Source: Streptomyces olivaceoviridis
GTDB lineage: Bacteria; Actinomycetota; Actinomycetes; Streptomycetales; Streptomycetaceae
Direction of reading: 5' to 3'
Assembly: GCF_014650115.1 (NCBI RefSeq)
Contig: NZ_BMUI01000023.1
Coordinates: 1-64,000 of the forward strand
Length of the DNA stretch: 64,000 nucleotides
A model generated the notes under the pieces. That model was given only the letters and a program-made list of their open reading frames with translations. It was not told the DNA's origin and ran no database searches. The translations under genes and the position numbers were made by a program. Below are positions 18,353-26,380 of this stretch, piece after piece. Position 1 is the stretch's first letter. Every line of letters starts with the position of its first letter.

Positions 18353-19186
18353 GTGTCTGACTCCCTGAACGCCCCCGCCCCGCCCCCGGCCCCCCACAGC
18401 CCCGGTGTCCCCGTCCGGCACACCCGGGCCAAGGGCGAGCCGCGCTTCCCCGACGGGCCCAAGGCCGATCCGGCCGGGTCGCACTTCGAGCGGCGGATCC
18501 GGAGCTTCCAGCCGCGGCGGAGCCGGGTGACGGCCGGGCAGGCGGACGCGTTGCAGCGGCTGTGGCCCGCATGGGGGCTGGACATCGACGGGCAGCGGGT
18601 GATCGACCTCGGCGAGCTGTTCGGCAACGACCGGCCCGTGGTCCTGGAGATCGGGTTCGGGATGGGCGAGGCCACCGCGCGGATGGCCGCGGGCGACCCG
18701 GACACCAACGTCCTGGCCGTCGACGTGCACACCCCCGGCCAGGGGAACCTGCTGGGTCTCGCCGACCGCAACGGCCTGTCCAACATCCGGGTGGGCAACG
18801 GCGACGCGATCATCCTGCTCCGGGAGATGCTCCGCGCGGACTCGCTGGACGGGCTGCGCGTCTACTTCCCCGACCCCTGGCCCAAGAAGCGGCACCACAA
18901 GCGGCGGCTCATCCAGCCCGAGTTCCTGACGCTCGCCGCGTCCCGGATGAGGCCCGGCGCGCTCCTGCACTGCGCGACCGACTGGGAGCCGTACGCCGAG
19001 CAGATGCTGGACGTGCTCACCGCGCACCCCGGCTTCGAGAACACCCAGGCGGACGGCGGTTTCGCACCGCGCCCGGAGTTCCGGCCACTGACCCGTTTCG
19101 AGGGACAGGGACTGGACAAGGGACATGTGGTGAACGACCTGCTGTTCCGGCGTGTCCCGCACAGCACCGCTGAGCAGGACCGATAA
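18353..19186 (+). CDS. trmB: tRNA (guanine-N7-)-methyltransferase
   Basis: This 277-residue SAM-dependent enzyme methylates G46 in the variable loop of tRNAs. The SAM motif is EIGFGMGEAT (about residues 99-108), followed by the acidic DVHTPG segment and the family signature PDPWPKKRHHKRR that contacts tRNA. A Pro-rich N-terminus of about 20 residues precedes the core. The GTG start sits 10 bp after a TAAAAT box, so translation is probably leaderless. The membrane protease gene downstream has a similar separate promoter. Confidence 0.93.
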   Translation: MSDSLNAPAPPPAPHSPGVPVRHTRAKGEPRFPDGPKADPAGSHFERRIRSFQPRRSRVTAGQADALQRLWPAWGLDIDGQRVIDLGELFGNDRPVVLEIGFGMGEATARMAAGDPDTNVLAVDVHTPGQGNLLGLADRNGLSNIRVGNGDAIILLREMLRADSLDGLRVYFPDPWPKKRHHKRRLIQPEFLTLAASRMRPGALLHCATDWEPYAEQMLDVLTAHPGFENTQADGGFAPRPEFRPLTRFEGQGLDKGHVVNDLLFRRVPHSTAEQDR

Positions 19187-19215
19187 TCCGTTCCAGCCCC
19201 TCGTCCCGCCACCGT

Positions 19216-19221
19216 TAGGGT
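19216..19221 (+). promoter_or_regulatory. -10 element for leaderless PrsW-family gene
   Basis: TAGGGT ends 7 bp before the GTG at 19229, with no ribosome-binding sequence between, which indicates a leaderless transcript. Confidence 0.55.
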
Positions 19222-19228
19222 CGATGCC

Positions 19229-20527
19229 GTGGCCACCAGTCCTCCGTTTCCGACGTATCCCCCGAGCCCCGGCGGCGGTGTGCTCCGCCACCCGCACTGG
19301 TGGCAGCGCAGGTGGGTGCGGTACGGAGCACTGAGTTCCCTGCTGGCCCTCTCCGGCCTGGTCATCCTCGCGCTCGTACGGCGGCAGACCGGCACGGAGG
19401 GCTTCCTCGTCGGTCTCGGGCTCGCCGTGCTGCCCGTGCCCTGGCTGATGGCCGCCTTCCGGTGGCTGGACCGGGTGCAGCCGGGCCCCTGGCGGAACCT
19501 GGTCTTCTCCTTCGCCTGGGGGGCCTGTGCGGCGGCGCTGATAGCCATCGTGGCCAACAGCTTCGCGACCAAGTGGATAGCCACCTCGACCGCGGATCCG
19601 GCCAGTGCCGACACGCTCGGCGCCACCGTGATAGCCCCCATCGTGGAGGAGTCCGCGAAGGCCGCCGCCGTCCTGCTGGTGTTCCTCTTCCGCCGGCGTG
19701 ACTTCACCGGGATCGTGGACGGGGTGGTGATAGCGGGCGTCACCGCCACCGGGTTCGCGTTCACCGAGAACATCCTCTACCTCGGTACGGCCTTCGGTAC
19801 CGACCAGCTCACCGGCGACCGCGGCATCGCCTCCGTCACCGCCGCCACCTTCTTCGTGCGCATCGTGATGTCCCCGTTCGCGCACCCCCTGTTCACCGTC
19901 CTCACCGGCATCGGCTTCGGCGTCGCCGCGCTGTCCGCCGAGCGGCAGCACGCGCGGCGGGTGCTGCTGCCGGTCTGCGGGTTGCTGCTGGCGATGGGCA
20001 TGCACGCCTTCTGGAACGGCTCCTCCACCTTCGGCGAGTACGGCTTCTTCGCCGTCTACGGCGCCTTCATGGTGCCCGCGTTCGCGGTGGTGACCTGGCT
20101 CGCGATCCGGACCCGGCAGCGGGAGCTGCGGACCGTGCGGGCGGAGCTGCCCACGTACGTGCTGGCCGGGTGGCTGGGGCCGGCCGAGCCGTTCGCGCTC
20201 GGGTCGATGCGGGCGCGCCGGATGGCCCGGGACTACGCCCGGCACCACCACGGGCGCCAGGCGGCGCGGGAGGTGGCCCGGTACGAGGCGTGCGCGACCT
20301 CGCTGGCGTTCCTGCGGCACCGGGGGCGGAACGGGAAGGCCGGGCCCGACTTCGTCGTCCGGGAGCGTGAGCTGCTGGACGAGCTGTGGAAGCGCAGGGG
20401 TGTGGCCCGGCCCGCGTTGGAGTACGCGAGCAGGGCGTCCGTTCCGGCGCCCGGCTACTGGGGGGCGGTGGCGCCGTACGGGTATCCGGCGGTGCCGTAC
20501 CCCGCGTACAACCCGTACCGGACGTAG
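19229..20527 (+). CDS. PrsW-family intramembrane metalloprotease
   Basis: This 432-residue membrane protein has about eight hydrophobic helices between residues 30 and 300 and a long charged cytoplasmic tail ending in a Pro/Tyr-rich stretch. It carries the PrsW/CPBP-type motifs: APIVEESAKA (about 135-145), FAFTENILYL, a His in SPFAHPLF and a late HAFWN. These polar residues inside the membrane are proposed to bind zinc. In Bacillus, PrsW makes the first cut in an anti-sigma factor; no anti-sigma partner is adjacent here, although the membrane-bound sigma fusion about 10 kb upstream is a conceivable substrate (inference only). Confidence 0.85.
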   Translation: MATSPPFPTYPPSPGGGVLRHPHWWQRRWVRYGALSSLLALSGLVILALVRRQTGTEGFLVGLGLAVLPVPWLMAAFRWLDRVQPGPWRNLVFSFAWGACAAALIAIVANSFATKWIATSTADPASADTLGATVIAPIVEESAKAAAVLLVFLFRRRDFTGIVDGVVIAGVTATGFAFTENILYLGTAFGTDQLTGDRGIASVTAATFFVRIVMSPFAHPLFTVLTGIGFGVAALSAERQHARRVLLPVCGLLLAMGMHAFWNGSSTFGEYGFFAVYGAFMVPAFAVVTWLAIRTRQRELRTVRAELPTYVLAGWLGPAEPFALGSMRARRMARDYARHHHGRQAAREVARYEACATSLAFLRHRGRNGKAGPDFVVRERELLDELWKRRGVARPALEYASRASVPAPGYWGAVAPYGYPAVPYPAYNPYRT

Positions 20528-20587
20528 TCGCGGGGGCTGACGGGGGTCCTCCGGCACCGCCGGGCCGCGCCGTCGCGGTGGGACGGC

Positions 20588-21532
20588 CTAGGCGGACGCC
20601 TCCGTCAGGCGGGCCACCTCGGCCTCCGTCAGCTTCAGCTCCGCCACCCCCAGCAGCGCCGGAAGCTGTTCGACCGTCCTCGCCGAGGCGATCGGGGCCG
20701 TGACCGTGGGCTGGGCGGCGAGCCAGGCCAGGGCGACCGTGGCGACCGGGGCCTCGTGGGCCGCGGCGATCTCGTCCAGGGCCGCGAGGACCTTCTGGCC
20801 GCGCTCGGACTCCGCGTGCTTCTGCGCTCCTTCGGCGCGGGCGCTGTCGACGGTCTTGCCGGGCCGGTACTTGCCGGTGAGGAAGCCCGAGGCGAGGGAG
20901 AAGTACGGGACGGCCGACAGACCCTCGCGGGCGACGAGGTCCTGCAACGGGCCCTCGTAGGTGTCCCGGGAGACCAGGTTGTAGTGCGGCTGGACGGCGA
21001 CGTAGCGAGCGAGGCCCTCGCGGTCGGAGAAGTCGAGGGAGGCCCGCAGCCGCTCGGGGCTGATGTTGGAGGCGGCGATGTGCCGCACCTTGCCGGCCTT
21101 CACCAGCTCGTCCAGCGCGCCGATGATCTCCTCGACCGGCACCTCGGGCTTGTCGAAGTGGGTGTAGTAGAGGTCGATGTGGTCGGTGCCCAGGCGGCGC
21201 AGGGAGGCGTCGGCGGCGGCCTTGATGTTGGCGGCGGACAGGCCCTGGTACTCGGGGTGCTGGCTGACCTTGGTGGCGATGACGACCTCGGAGCGGTTGC
21301 CGCGGGCCTTGACCCACTTGCCGATGATCGTCTCCGACTCGCCGCCCTGGTTGCCCTCGATCCAGGCGGAGTAGGAGTCGGCGGTGTCGATGAAATTGCC
21401 GCCCGCCGCGGTGTAGGCGTCGAGGACGGCGAAGGAGGTCTGTTCGTCGGCGGTCCAGCCGAAGACGTTGCCGCCGAGGGAGAGCGGGAAGACCTCTAGA
21501 TCGGAAGAGCCGAGTTTACGAAGTGACGTCAT
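20588..21532 (-). CDS. Aldo/keto reductase
   Basis: This 314-residue NADPH-dependent TIM-barrel oxidoreductase has the catalytic residues in order: Asp and Tyr in FIDTADSYS (about residues 48-56), Lys in VVIATKVS and His in LYYTHFDKPE. The C-terminal cofactor segment reads TAPIASARTVEQL. The physiological carbonyl substrate is unknown. The gene converges on the PrsW-family gene with a 60-bp gap and lies downstream of the M23 peptidase in the same direction, separated by 96 bp. Confidence 0.9.
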   Translation of the reverse strand: MTSLRKLGSSDLEVFPLSLGGNVFGWTADEQTSFAVLDAYTAAGGNFIDTADSYSAWIEGNQGGESETIIGKWVKARGNRSEVVIATKVSQHPEYQGLSAANIKAAADASLRRLGTDHIDLYYTHFDKPEVPVEEIIGALDELVKAGKVRHIAASNISPERLRASLDFSDREGLARYVAVQPHYNLVSRDTYEGPLQDLVAREGLSAVPYFSLASGFLTGKYRPGKTVDSARAEGAQKHAESERGQKVLAALDEIAAAHEAPVATVALAWLAAQPTVTAPIASARTVEQLPALLGVAELKLTEAEVARLTEASA

Positions 21533-21628
21533 ACGTCATGTCAACACCGGCGGTGGGTGATCGCATCCCACCGCCGGGCCCGAGTTCCCGCCAAGTTCCC
21601 GCGAGGGTTCCCGCGCGGGACGGGACTG

Positions 21629-22666
21629 TCAGGGGGTGAGGCCCTTGTCGCGCAGCCACGCCATCGGGTCGATGCCGGTGGGCTGGCCGCCGGGGTGGAC
21701 CTCCATGTGGACGTGCGGGCCGGTGACGTTGCCGGTCGCGCCGACGCGGCCGATGACCTCGCCGGTGGTCACCTTCTGGCCGACGGAGACGCTGATCGAG
21801 GACTGGTGGCAGAACCACAGCTCGGTGCCGTCGTCCAGGGTGAGGATCGTGCGGTAGCCGTAGGAGCCGGCCCAGCCCGCCTCGGTGATCGTGCCGCTGT
21901 GCACGGCCTTGATCAGGGTGCCGGTGGGGGCCGCGAAGTCGAGACCGGTGTGGTGGCCGGAGGACCACATCCCGCCGGCCTGGCCGAAGGTCGAGGTGAT
22001 CGTGTACGAGGAGGTGGGCAGCGTGTACTGCTCGGCCAGCTTCGCCAGCCGCTCCTCCTCGGCCTTCTTCTCGGCGGCGGCCTCCGCCTTCTCCTTGGCC
22101 GCGGCGGCCTTGGCGGCGGCCTCCTTCTCGGCCTGGGCTGCGGCCTCGGCGCTCTGCTTCTCGGCCGCGGCGACCGCGGCGGCGGTGGCCTTGCTCTCGG
22201 CCTGGCCCTGCTGCTGCTCGGCCTGGGCCATGATCCGGTTGCGCAGCGCCTCGCCCGCGTCGGCGCCGTCCTCGTCGGCGGCCGTGGTCACGCCGACGGT
22301 GCTCAGCGTGGCCGTGGCGGCCTGGGCCGGCTGGTGGTCGGCTGAGTCGTCGTCGAAGAGGGAGCCGACCGAGGGCAGGTCCGGCAGGGAGATGGAGACC
22401 GGCGGCTTGCCGGTGTTGGCGCTGGCCATGCCGCCCGCGCCGACCGCGGCCATGACGCCGACGCCCAGGACGGTGGAGCTGCGCGCGAAGCCGCCGCGCT
22501 GCTTGGCGACGCGGTGCCGGCCGCGTACCGGGGCGACGGACTCCTCGGTGGGGTTCCACTCCTCCCAGGGGCCCTCCTCGGCCTGGTAGGAGCCGTACCC
22601 GAAGGTCTCGGGCTCGCGCTGTGCCGGTATGAACGGGGCTTCTGGGACAGGCCGGTTGGACGCCAC
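21629..22666 (-). CDS. M23-family (LytM-like) cell wall peptidase
   Basis: This 345-residue protein has a charged N-terminus, one membrane-spanning helix (about residues 65-85) and an Ala/Glu/Lys-rich coiled coil (about 150-215). A C-terminal LytM domain follows, with zinc ligands in SSGHHTGLDFAAP and in TGPHVHMEVHP. It would cut peptide cross-bridges in peptidoglycan on the outer face of the membrane. The GTG start at 22666 is preceded by AAGGAG. A c-di-AMP riboswitch occupies the 5' leader, a known arrangement for actinobacterial wall hydrolases, so expression should fall when c-di-AMP is high. Confidence 0.9.
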   Translation of the reverse strand: MASNRPVPEAPFIPAQREPETFGYGSYQAEEGPWEEWNPTEESVAPVRGRHRVAKQRGGFARSSTVLGVGVMAAVGAGGMASANTGKPPVSISLPDLPSVGSLFDDDSADHQPAQAATATLSTVGVTTAADEDGADAGEALRNRIMAQAEQQQGQAESKATAAAVAAAEKQSAEAAAQAEKEAAAKAAAAKEKAEAAAEKKAEEERLAKLAEQYTLPTSSYTITSTFGQAGGMWSSGHHTGLDFAAPTGTLIKAVHSGTITEAGWAGSYGYRTILTLDDGTELWFCHQSSISVSVGQKVTTGEVIGRVGATGNVTGPHVHMEVHPGGQPTGIDPMAWLRDKGLTP

Positions 22667-22689
22667 GCGGGCGTACTCCTTTCCTTCCT

Positions 22690-22850
22690 TTCGCCTACCG
22701 GGTTAGCTGACGGGTTCGGAGCAGGAAGGTCTCCTACGCGCGTATACCGGTCGTGGACTCCGTGAGTTCACGGCGGCATCCGCGTGATTCACCCCAGGGT
22801 GGTGGTTCCCCGGCTCCCTTGCGGGATTCGGCGCGTGCGCACGGAGCCGC
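22690..22850 (-). promoter_or_regulatory. ydaO / c-di-AMP riboswitch
   Basis: Read on the minus strand, the leader of the M23 gene contains the conserved blocks of the ydaO class: an AAUCCCGC start, CCGGGGAACC, UGGGGUGAAUC, and the near-invariant GAACCCGUCAGCUAACC followed by GGUAGGCG (plus-strand 22692-22718). The aptamer ends about 25 nt before the start codon. ydaO elements bind cyclic di-AMP and normally turn off downstream wall-remodelling genes. Boundaries are approximate by 10 nt. Confidence 0.9.
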
Positions 22851-23046
22851 CTCTTGTGACGGCTGTGACGACCGCGCTGCGTTATCGAACGTTAATAGAC
22901 CTGCCAGTCACTTTCCAAGCCGTTCAGCTTGATCATTCACGTCTTTACCGGCGGAGTTATCGGCCACTACCCCGCCAAAGCGGGCGAGTTGACCGGGCAT
23001 CGGCCCCGTTCAGCAGTCACTTTCGGTTTTGATGGTGACTCAGATG

Positions 23047-24267
23047 TTATGCGCACGGCGCTCGCCCGGTGACCGTCGGTGATGTTGCGGGCCGTCGTAC
23101 GGCGAGCAGCGCCATGTCGTCGGTCATGCCGCCCCCGGAATGCCGGCGCACCTCCTCGGCGAGCCGGCCGACCAGCGCGGCCGGGCCGGCGAAGGTGCGC
23201 CCCGCGAGGCGCCGTTCGGGGTCGTAGAACCGGCCGTGGGTGTCCCGGGCCTCGGACAGGCCGTCGGTGTGGAACAGCAGGGTCGCGCCGCTCGGGAAGG
23301 CGGTCTCGGTGGCCCGGTCCGGCCACAGGCCGAGGTCGCCCATGCCGAGCGGCAGCGCGGGCTCGGCGGGGACCAGGGTGCGCAGGGTGCCGTCGGCGTG
23401 CAGCAGCAGCGGTGGCGGATGGCCGCGGTTGACGATCCGTACGACGTCGTCGCCGTGCGGGAGTTCGGCGAGGACCGCGGTGGTGAACCCCTCGAAGGCG
23501 TCGATCCCGTCGCGCCGGGTGCCCTCGCGGGCCAGCGCCCGCTCCAGCCGCTCGGCGACCGCCTCCAGCGTGGCCTCCTGCTCGGCCGCCTCCCGGAACG
23601 CGCCGATCACCACGGCCACCGCGGCGACCGCGCCCATGCCCTTGCCGCGCACGTCCCCGACGACCAGCCGGACGCCGTACGGGCTGTCCTGCACCGCGTA
23701 CAGGTCGCCGCCGATGAACGCGTCCTGCCGTGCCGCCTCGTAGCAGGCGGCGATCTCGTAGCCGCCGATCCGTTCGTCCGGCTCCGGCAGGACGGCCCGC
23801 TGGGCGGCCTCGGCGATCTCCCGGGCGGAGGCGAGCCGCCGGTCGCCCCGGCGGACCACCCGGTTGATGGCGACGGCCAGCAGGGCGACCGTCGCGACGG
23901 TGACCACGTCGGTGAGGGTGCCCACGGCCGGATGGACCCCCGCGTCGGTGTGCACGGCGTAGGCGGCGGCGAGGGACGCGAGGCCGGTCAGGACGGTGGT
24001 GCGCAACGACGACAGGGGCGCGGCGACCAGCGGGGCCGCGGTGAAGAACGGGACGGCGGTGAAGTCGTCCGGGGCGAGCAGGCCGTACAGGACACCGCAG
24101 GCGATGAGCAGGGCGGGCAGGGCGCGGGCCAGGGCACGGGGGCCCGGACGGCGGCGGGCGCGCACCGGCACCGGTTCGTCGCCGAGGCCCGGGTCGGGCA
24201 CGGGGTCGCCGGGGAGCCGGCCGCCCGCCCTGGCGTACGGGCTCTCCTCCACCTTTCCAGGGCGCAC
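23047..24267 (-). CDS. Membrane-anchored SpoIIE/PP2C serine phosphatase
   Basis: This roughly 406-residue protein has an N-terminal hydrophobic region with about four helices (residues 45-150) and a C-terminal PP2C/SpoIIE phosphatase domain, with IGGDLYAVQ, GDVRGKGMGAV, HTDGLSEARD and GGGMTDDMALL as metal-binding segments. It probably dephosphorylates an anti-anti-sigma partner in response to a membrane signal. The open frame continues upstream through the tRNA gene; I chose GTG 24267 because CGGGAG lies 7 bp before it. It lies upstream of the riboswitch-controlled peptidase gene but about 200 bp apart. Confidence 0.82.
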   Translation of the reverse strand: MRPGKVEESPYARAGGRLPGDPVPDPGLGDEPVPVRARRRPGPRALARALPALLIACGVLYGLLAPDDFTAVPFFTAAPLVAAPLSSLRTTVLTGLASLAAAYAVHTDAGVHPAVGTLTDVVTVATVALLAVAINRVVRRGDRRLASAREIAEAAQRAVLPEPDERIGGYEIAACYEAARQDAFIGGDLYAVQDSPYGVRLVVGDVRGKGMGAVAAVAVVIGAFREAAEQEATLEAVAERLERALAREGTRRDGIDAFEGFTTAVLAELPHGDDVVRIVNRGHPPPLLLHADGTLRTLVPAEPALPLGMGDLGLWPDRATETAFPSGATLLFHTDGLSEARDTHGRFYDPERRLAGRTFAGPAALVGRLAEEVRRHSGGGMTDDMALLAVRRPATSPTVTGRAPCA

Positions 24268-24391
24268 CGCGTGTCTCCCGGTTGTCCGACGTACCTCCAG
24301 GTTTCCGGGCCCCGGGGCGGGCGGCGACCGGTGTGGGCCGAAAGGGGTGTGCGAGCGGTCCCGCGCATGGCGTACACTGGAGTCACAACGA

Positions 24392-24465
24392 CGCGGGGTG
24401 GAGCAGCTCGGTAGCTCGCTGGGCTCATAACCCAGAGGTCGCAGGTTCAAATCCTGTCCCCGCTA
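24392..24465 (+). tRNA. Initiator tRNA-fMet (CAU)
   Basis: A 74-nt cloverleaf with anticodon CAT in loop CTCATAA. The three G-C pairs of the anticodon stem (GGG/CCC) and the unpaired first base C1 against T72 are hallmarks of an initiator tRNA. CCA is not encoded. It is followed at once by a strong terminator. Confidence 0.95.
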
Positions 24466-24470
24466 CTGAA

Positions 24471-24511
24471 GACTCAGGGCCCGGAATCCAGCGGATTCCG
24501 GGCCCTGAGTC
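24471..24511 (+). terminator. Very strong hairpin after tRNA-fMet
   Basis: A perfect 19-bp stem from GACTCAGGGC to GCCCTGAGTC closes a 3-nt loop, starting 6 bp after the tRNA. It may also terminate the convergent RibD-like gene. Confidence 0.9.
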
Positions 24512-24539
24512 GTTTCCGGCCCAGGGCCCGGGCGGGCGC

Positions 24540-25670
24540 TCACAGCACGTGGGCGTTCGGCGCCTTGGCGAGTCCCTCCAGTTCGGGAAGCACGACGACC
24601 CGCGCGCCCCCCGCGACCAGGACCCCGCTTCCGTCGGCCCCCACCACGAACGTGTCCGGCTCACGCCACGCGGTGACCACCCTGCGCACCCCGGCCCGGA
24701 GAATCAGCTCGGCACAGGGCGCCGGCCGGGACGCGCGCCGGGCGCAGGGCTCCAGGCTGCTGTACACCGTGGCGCCGGCGAGCCGCGCATCGGCGGGAGC
24801 GATCTTCGCGAGCGCCGCCTCCTCCGCGTGCACCACCGGATCGGCGCCCTCACGGGAGTACCCCCGCGCCAGCTCCGTACCGTCGGCGGCCACCACCACC
24901 GCACCGACGCTGAACGCCGTCTCCGACGGCGGACACTGCGCCGCCAGTTCACAGGCGGTCCGCAGCCAGTGGCGGTCGGCGGCGGTGGCGACCGCCCCGG
25001 TGCCGGGCGCCGTCGGCACGTACCGCATGAGCACGACGTCCTCGATCCGGCGGGTGTCGAGCAGGCGCAGCCGTCCGGGCTGGTAGGCCCCCGGCCCGAA
25101 CAGGCGGGGCGCCGCGGGGTCGCCGACGAACAGCGGGGCGAGGACCAGCTGGAGTTCGTCGGCGAGGCCCTGGTGCAGGAGCTGGGTGTGGACCGTGCCG
25201 CCGCCCTCGACCATCAGACGACCGACGCCGCGCACGTCGTGCAGATGCTCCAGCAGGGCCCGCCAGTCCAGGGCGGGACCGAGCGGAACGACGTCGGCGG
25301 TGCGCCCGAGGCGGCGGGCGGCCCGCTCGGCGCCCTGGTCGGTGGTGTAGACGATCTTGTCGCCGCCGGTGTGCCAGAACTTGGCGTCCGGGTCGAGGTC
25401 GCCGGTGGCGGTGACCGTGACCTTCAGCGGGTACTCCGGCTTGCCCCCCGCCACCCGGGCCGCGCGCCGCTCGGCGGAGTTGACCAGCAGGCGGGGATTG
25501 TCGGCGCGGATCGTGCCGGCGCCGACGAGGATCGCGTCGACCGAGGCCCGTACCGCGTCGACCCGGTCGAAGTCGGCCGGGCTGGACAGCAGCAGGCGTT
25601 CGGGGCTGGTGTCGTCCAGGTAGCCGTCGAGGGAGACGGCGGCGGACAGCAGCACGTACGGCAGGGGCAT
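24540..25670 (-). CDS. RibD-like reductase-deaminase with swapped domain order
   Basis: This 376-residue protein fuses a pyrimidine reductase domain of the RibD C-terminal/DHFR-like type (residues about 5-210, with LSAAVSLDGYLDD, ILVGAGTIRADNP and LMVEGGGTVHTQLL) to a cytidine/deoxycytidylate-type deaminase (about 225-370, with HAEEAAL and PCARRASRPAPC as zinc ligands). Canonical RibD has the deaminase first, so the order is reversed. Together the domains could perform steps 2 and 3 of riboflavin synthesis, on the product of the GTP cyclohydrolase II encoded nearby. The gene is divergent from a MarR regulator. RBS AGAGGG precedes the ATG. A role in a flavin-like or pyrimidine-derived natural product is possible. 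Confidence 0.82.
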   Translation of the reverse strand: MPLPYVLLSAAVSLDGYLDDTSPERLLLSSPADFDRVDAVRASVDAILVGAGTIRADNPRLLVNSAERRAARVAGGKPEYPLKVTVTATGDLDPDAKFWHTGGDKIVYTTDQGAERAARRLGRTADVVPLGPALDWRALLEHLHDVRGVGRLMVEGGGTVHTQLLHQGLADELQLVLAPLFVGDPAAPRLFGPGAYQPGRLRLLDTRRIEDVVLMRYVPTAPGTGAVATAADRHWLRTACELAAQCPPSETAFSVGAVVVAADGTELARGYSREGADPVVHAEEAALAKIAPADARLAGATVYSSLEPCARRASRPAPCAELILRAGVRRVVTAWREPDTFVVGADGSGVLVAGGARVVVLPELEGLAKAPNAHVL

Positions 25671-25720
25671 CGGCGCCCTCTCTTCGCGGAGGCGGACCTC
25701 ACTCGTCCGGGCGGACGGGC

Positions 25721-25755
25721 TTGGTTCAAGTTTTAAACAAACTTACACTGGCGGC
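25721..25755 (+). promoter_or_regulatory. Promoter and operator of marR, leaderless
   Basis: TTGGTT (25721-25726) and TACACT (25744-25749) are separated by 17 bp, and the -10 ends 6 bp before the ATG, so the mRNA should be leaderless. An inverted repeat with arms AAGTTT (25728-25733) and AAACTT (25739-25744) fills the spacer. Its position fits autoregulation by the MarR protein and control of the divergent RibD-like gene. Confidence 0.65.
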
Positions 25756-26283
25756 ATGACGACCCGCTGGCTCACCCCCGAGGAGCAGCGCGCCTGGCGC
25801 GCCTACATGGCCGCCTCCCGCCTCCTGGAGGACGCCATCGACCGGCAGCTCCAGCAGGAGGGCGGCATGCCGCACCTGTTCTACTCGGTGCTGGCCTACC
25901 TCTCCGAGGCCCCCGACCGGCGGCTGCGCATGACCGATCTCGCCGAGAGGCTGAAGATCACGCGCAGCCGGCTCACGTACGTGGTGACCCGGCTGGAGCG
26001 GGACGGCCTGGTGCGCCGGGAGAACTGCCGCTGGGACAAGCGCAGCTCGCTCGCCATGCTGACGGACGAGGGGGTGGCCGTCCTGGAGCGTACGGCACCC
26101 GGGCATGTCGAGACGGTCCGCAGCACCCTGTTCGACCGGCTCACCCCGGAGCAGGTGGGGCAGCTGGAGGAGATCTGCACGGGGATCGCGCGGGGCCTCC
26201 AGGGCGAGGACGACGCGTCCGGCGCCGAGGACGTCCCCTGGCGGCGCCGTTCGTCCTGCTCGTCGTCCCCGGCGTCCTCCTGA
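25756..26283 (+). CDS. MarR-family transcriptional regulator
   Basis: This 175-residue protein has a MarR winged helix in residues about 40-110 (DLAERLKITRSRLTYVVTRL, then a wing with CRWDKRSS) and a Ser-rich tail without recognisable function. It sits between a RibD-like gene (divergent) and a GTP cyclohydrolase II gene (97 bp downstream, same strand). Both flanks carry AT-rich palindromes, which suggests that this regulator controls the whole small cluster. The inducing ligand is unknown. The ATG start directly follows a promoter, without Shine-Dalgarno sequence. Confidence 0.87.
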   Translation: MTTRWLTPEEQRAWRAYMAASRLLEDAIDRQLQQEGGMPHLFYSVLAYLSEAPDRRLRMTDLAERLKITRSRLTYVVTRLERDGLVRRENCRWDKRSSLAMLTDEGVAVLERTAPGHVETVRSTLFDRLTPEQVGQLEEICTGIARGLQGEDDASGAEDVPWRRRSSCSSSPASS

Positions 26284-26302
26284 ACGGGCCGGACCCGCCG
26301 AT

Positions 26303-26361
26303 TGCTTTAACTTTTAAGCAGAGGTAGGGTCCCTGCGAACCGCTGCTTCAAATCTGAAGCA
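26303..26361 (+). promoter_or_regulatory. Two palindromes upstream of ribA-like gene
   Basis: A perfect inverted repeat with arms TGCTTCA / TGAAGCA and a 4-bp spacer lies at 26344-26361. An imperfect one, TGCTTTAAC / TTTTAAGCA, lies at 26303-26320. Both share the TGCTT-AAGCA theme and flank a possible TAGGGT -10 at about 26325-26330. They are the likely binding sites of the adjacent MarR protein. Confidence 0.6.
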
Positions 26362-26380
26362 ACTGTCCCGGAGGACCCGC

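Noticed and set aside
17087..20557. A 1156-codon open frame on the minus strand
   Set aside because: It is antisense to lhgO, trmB and the PrsW-like gene, each with clear family motifs and correct starts.
24268..24450. A longer start for the membrane SpoIIE phosphatase
   Set aside because: The upstream codons run through the tRNA-fMet gene on the opposite strand, so they are not protein-coding.
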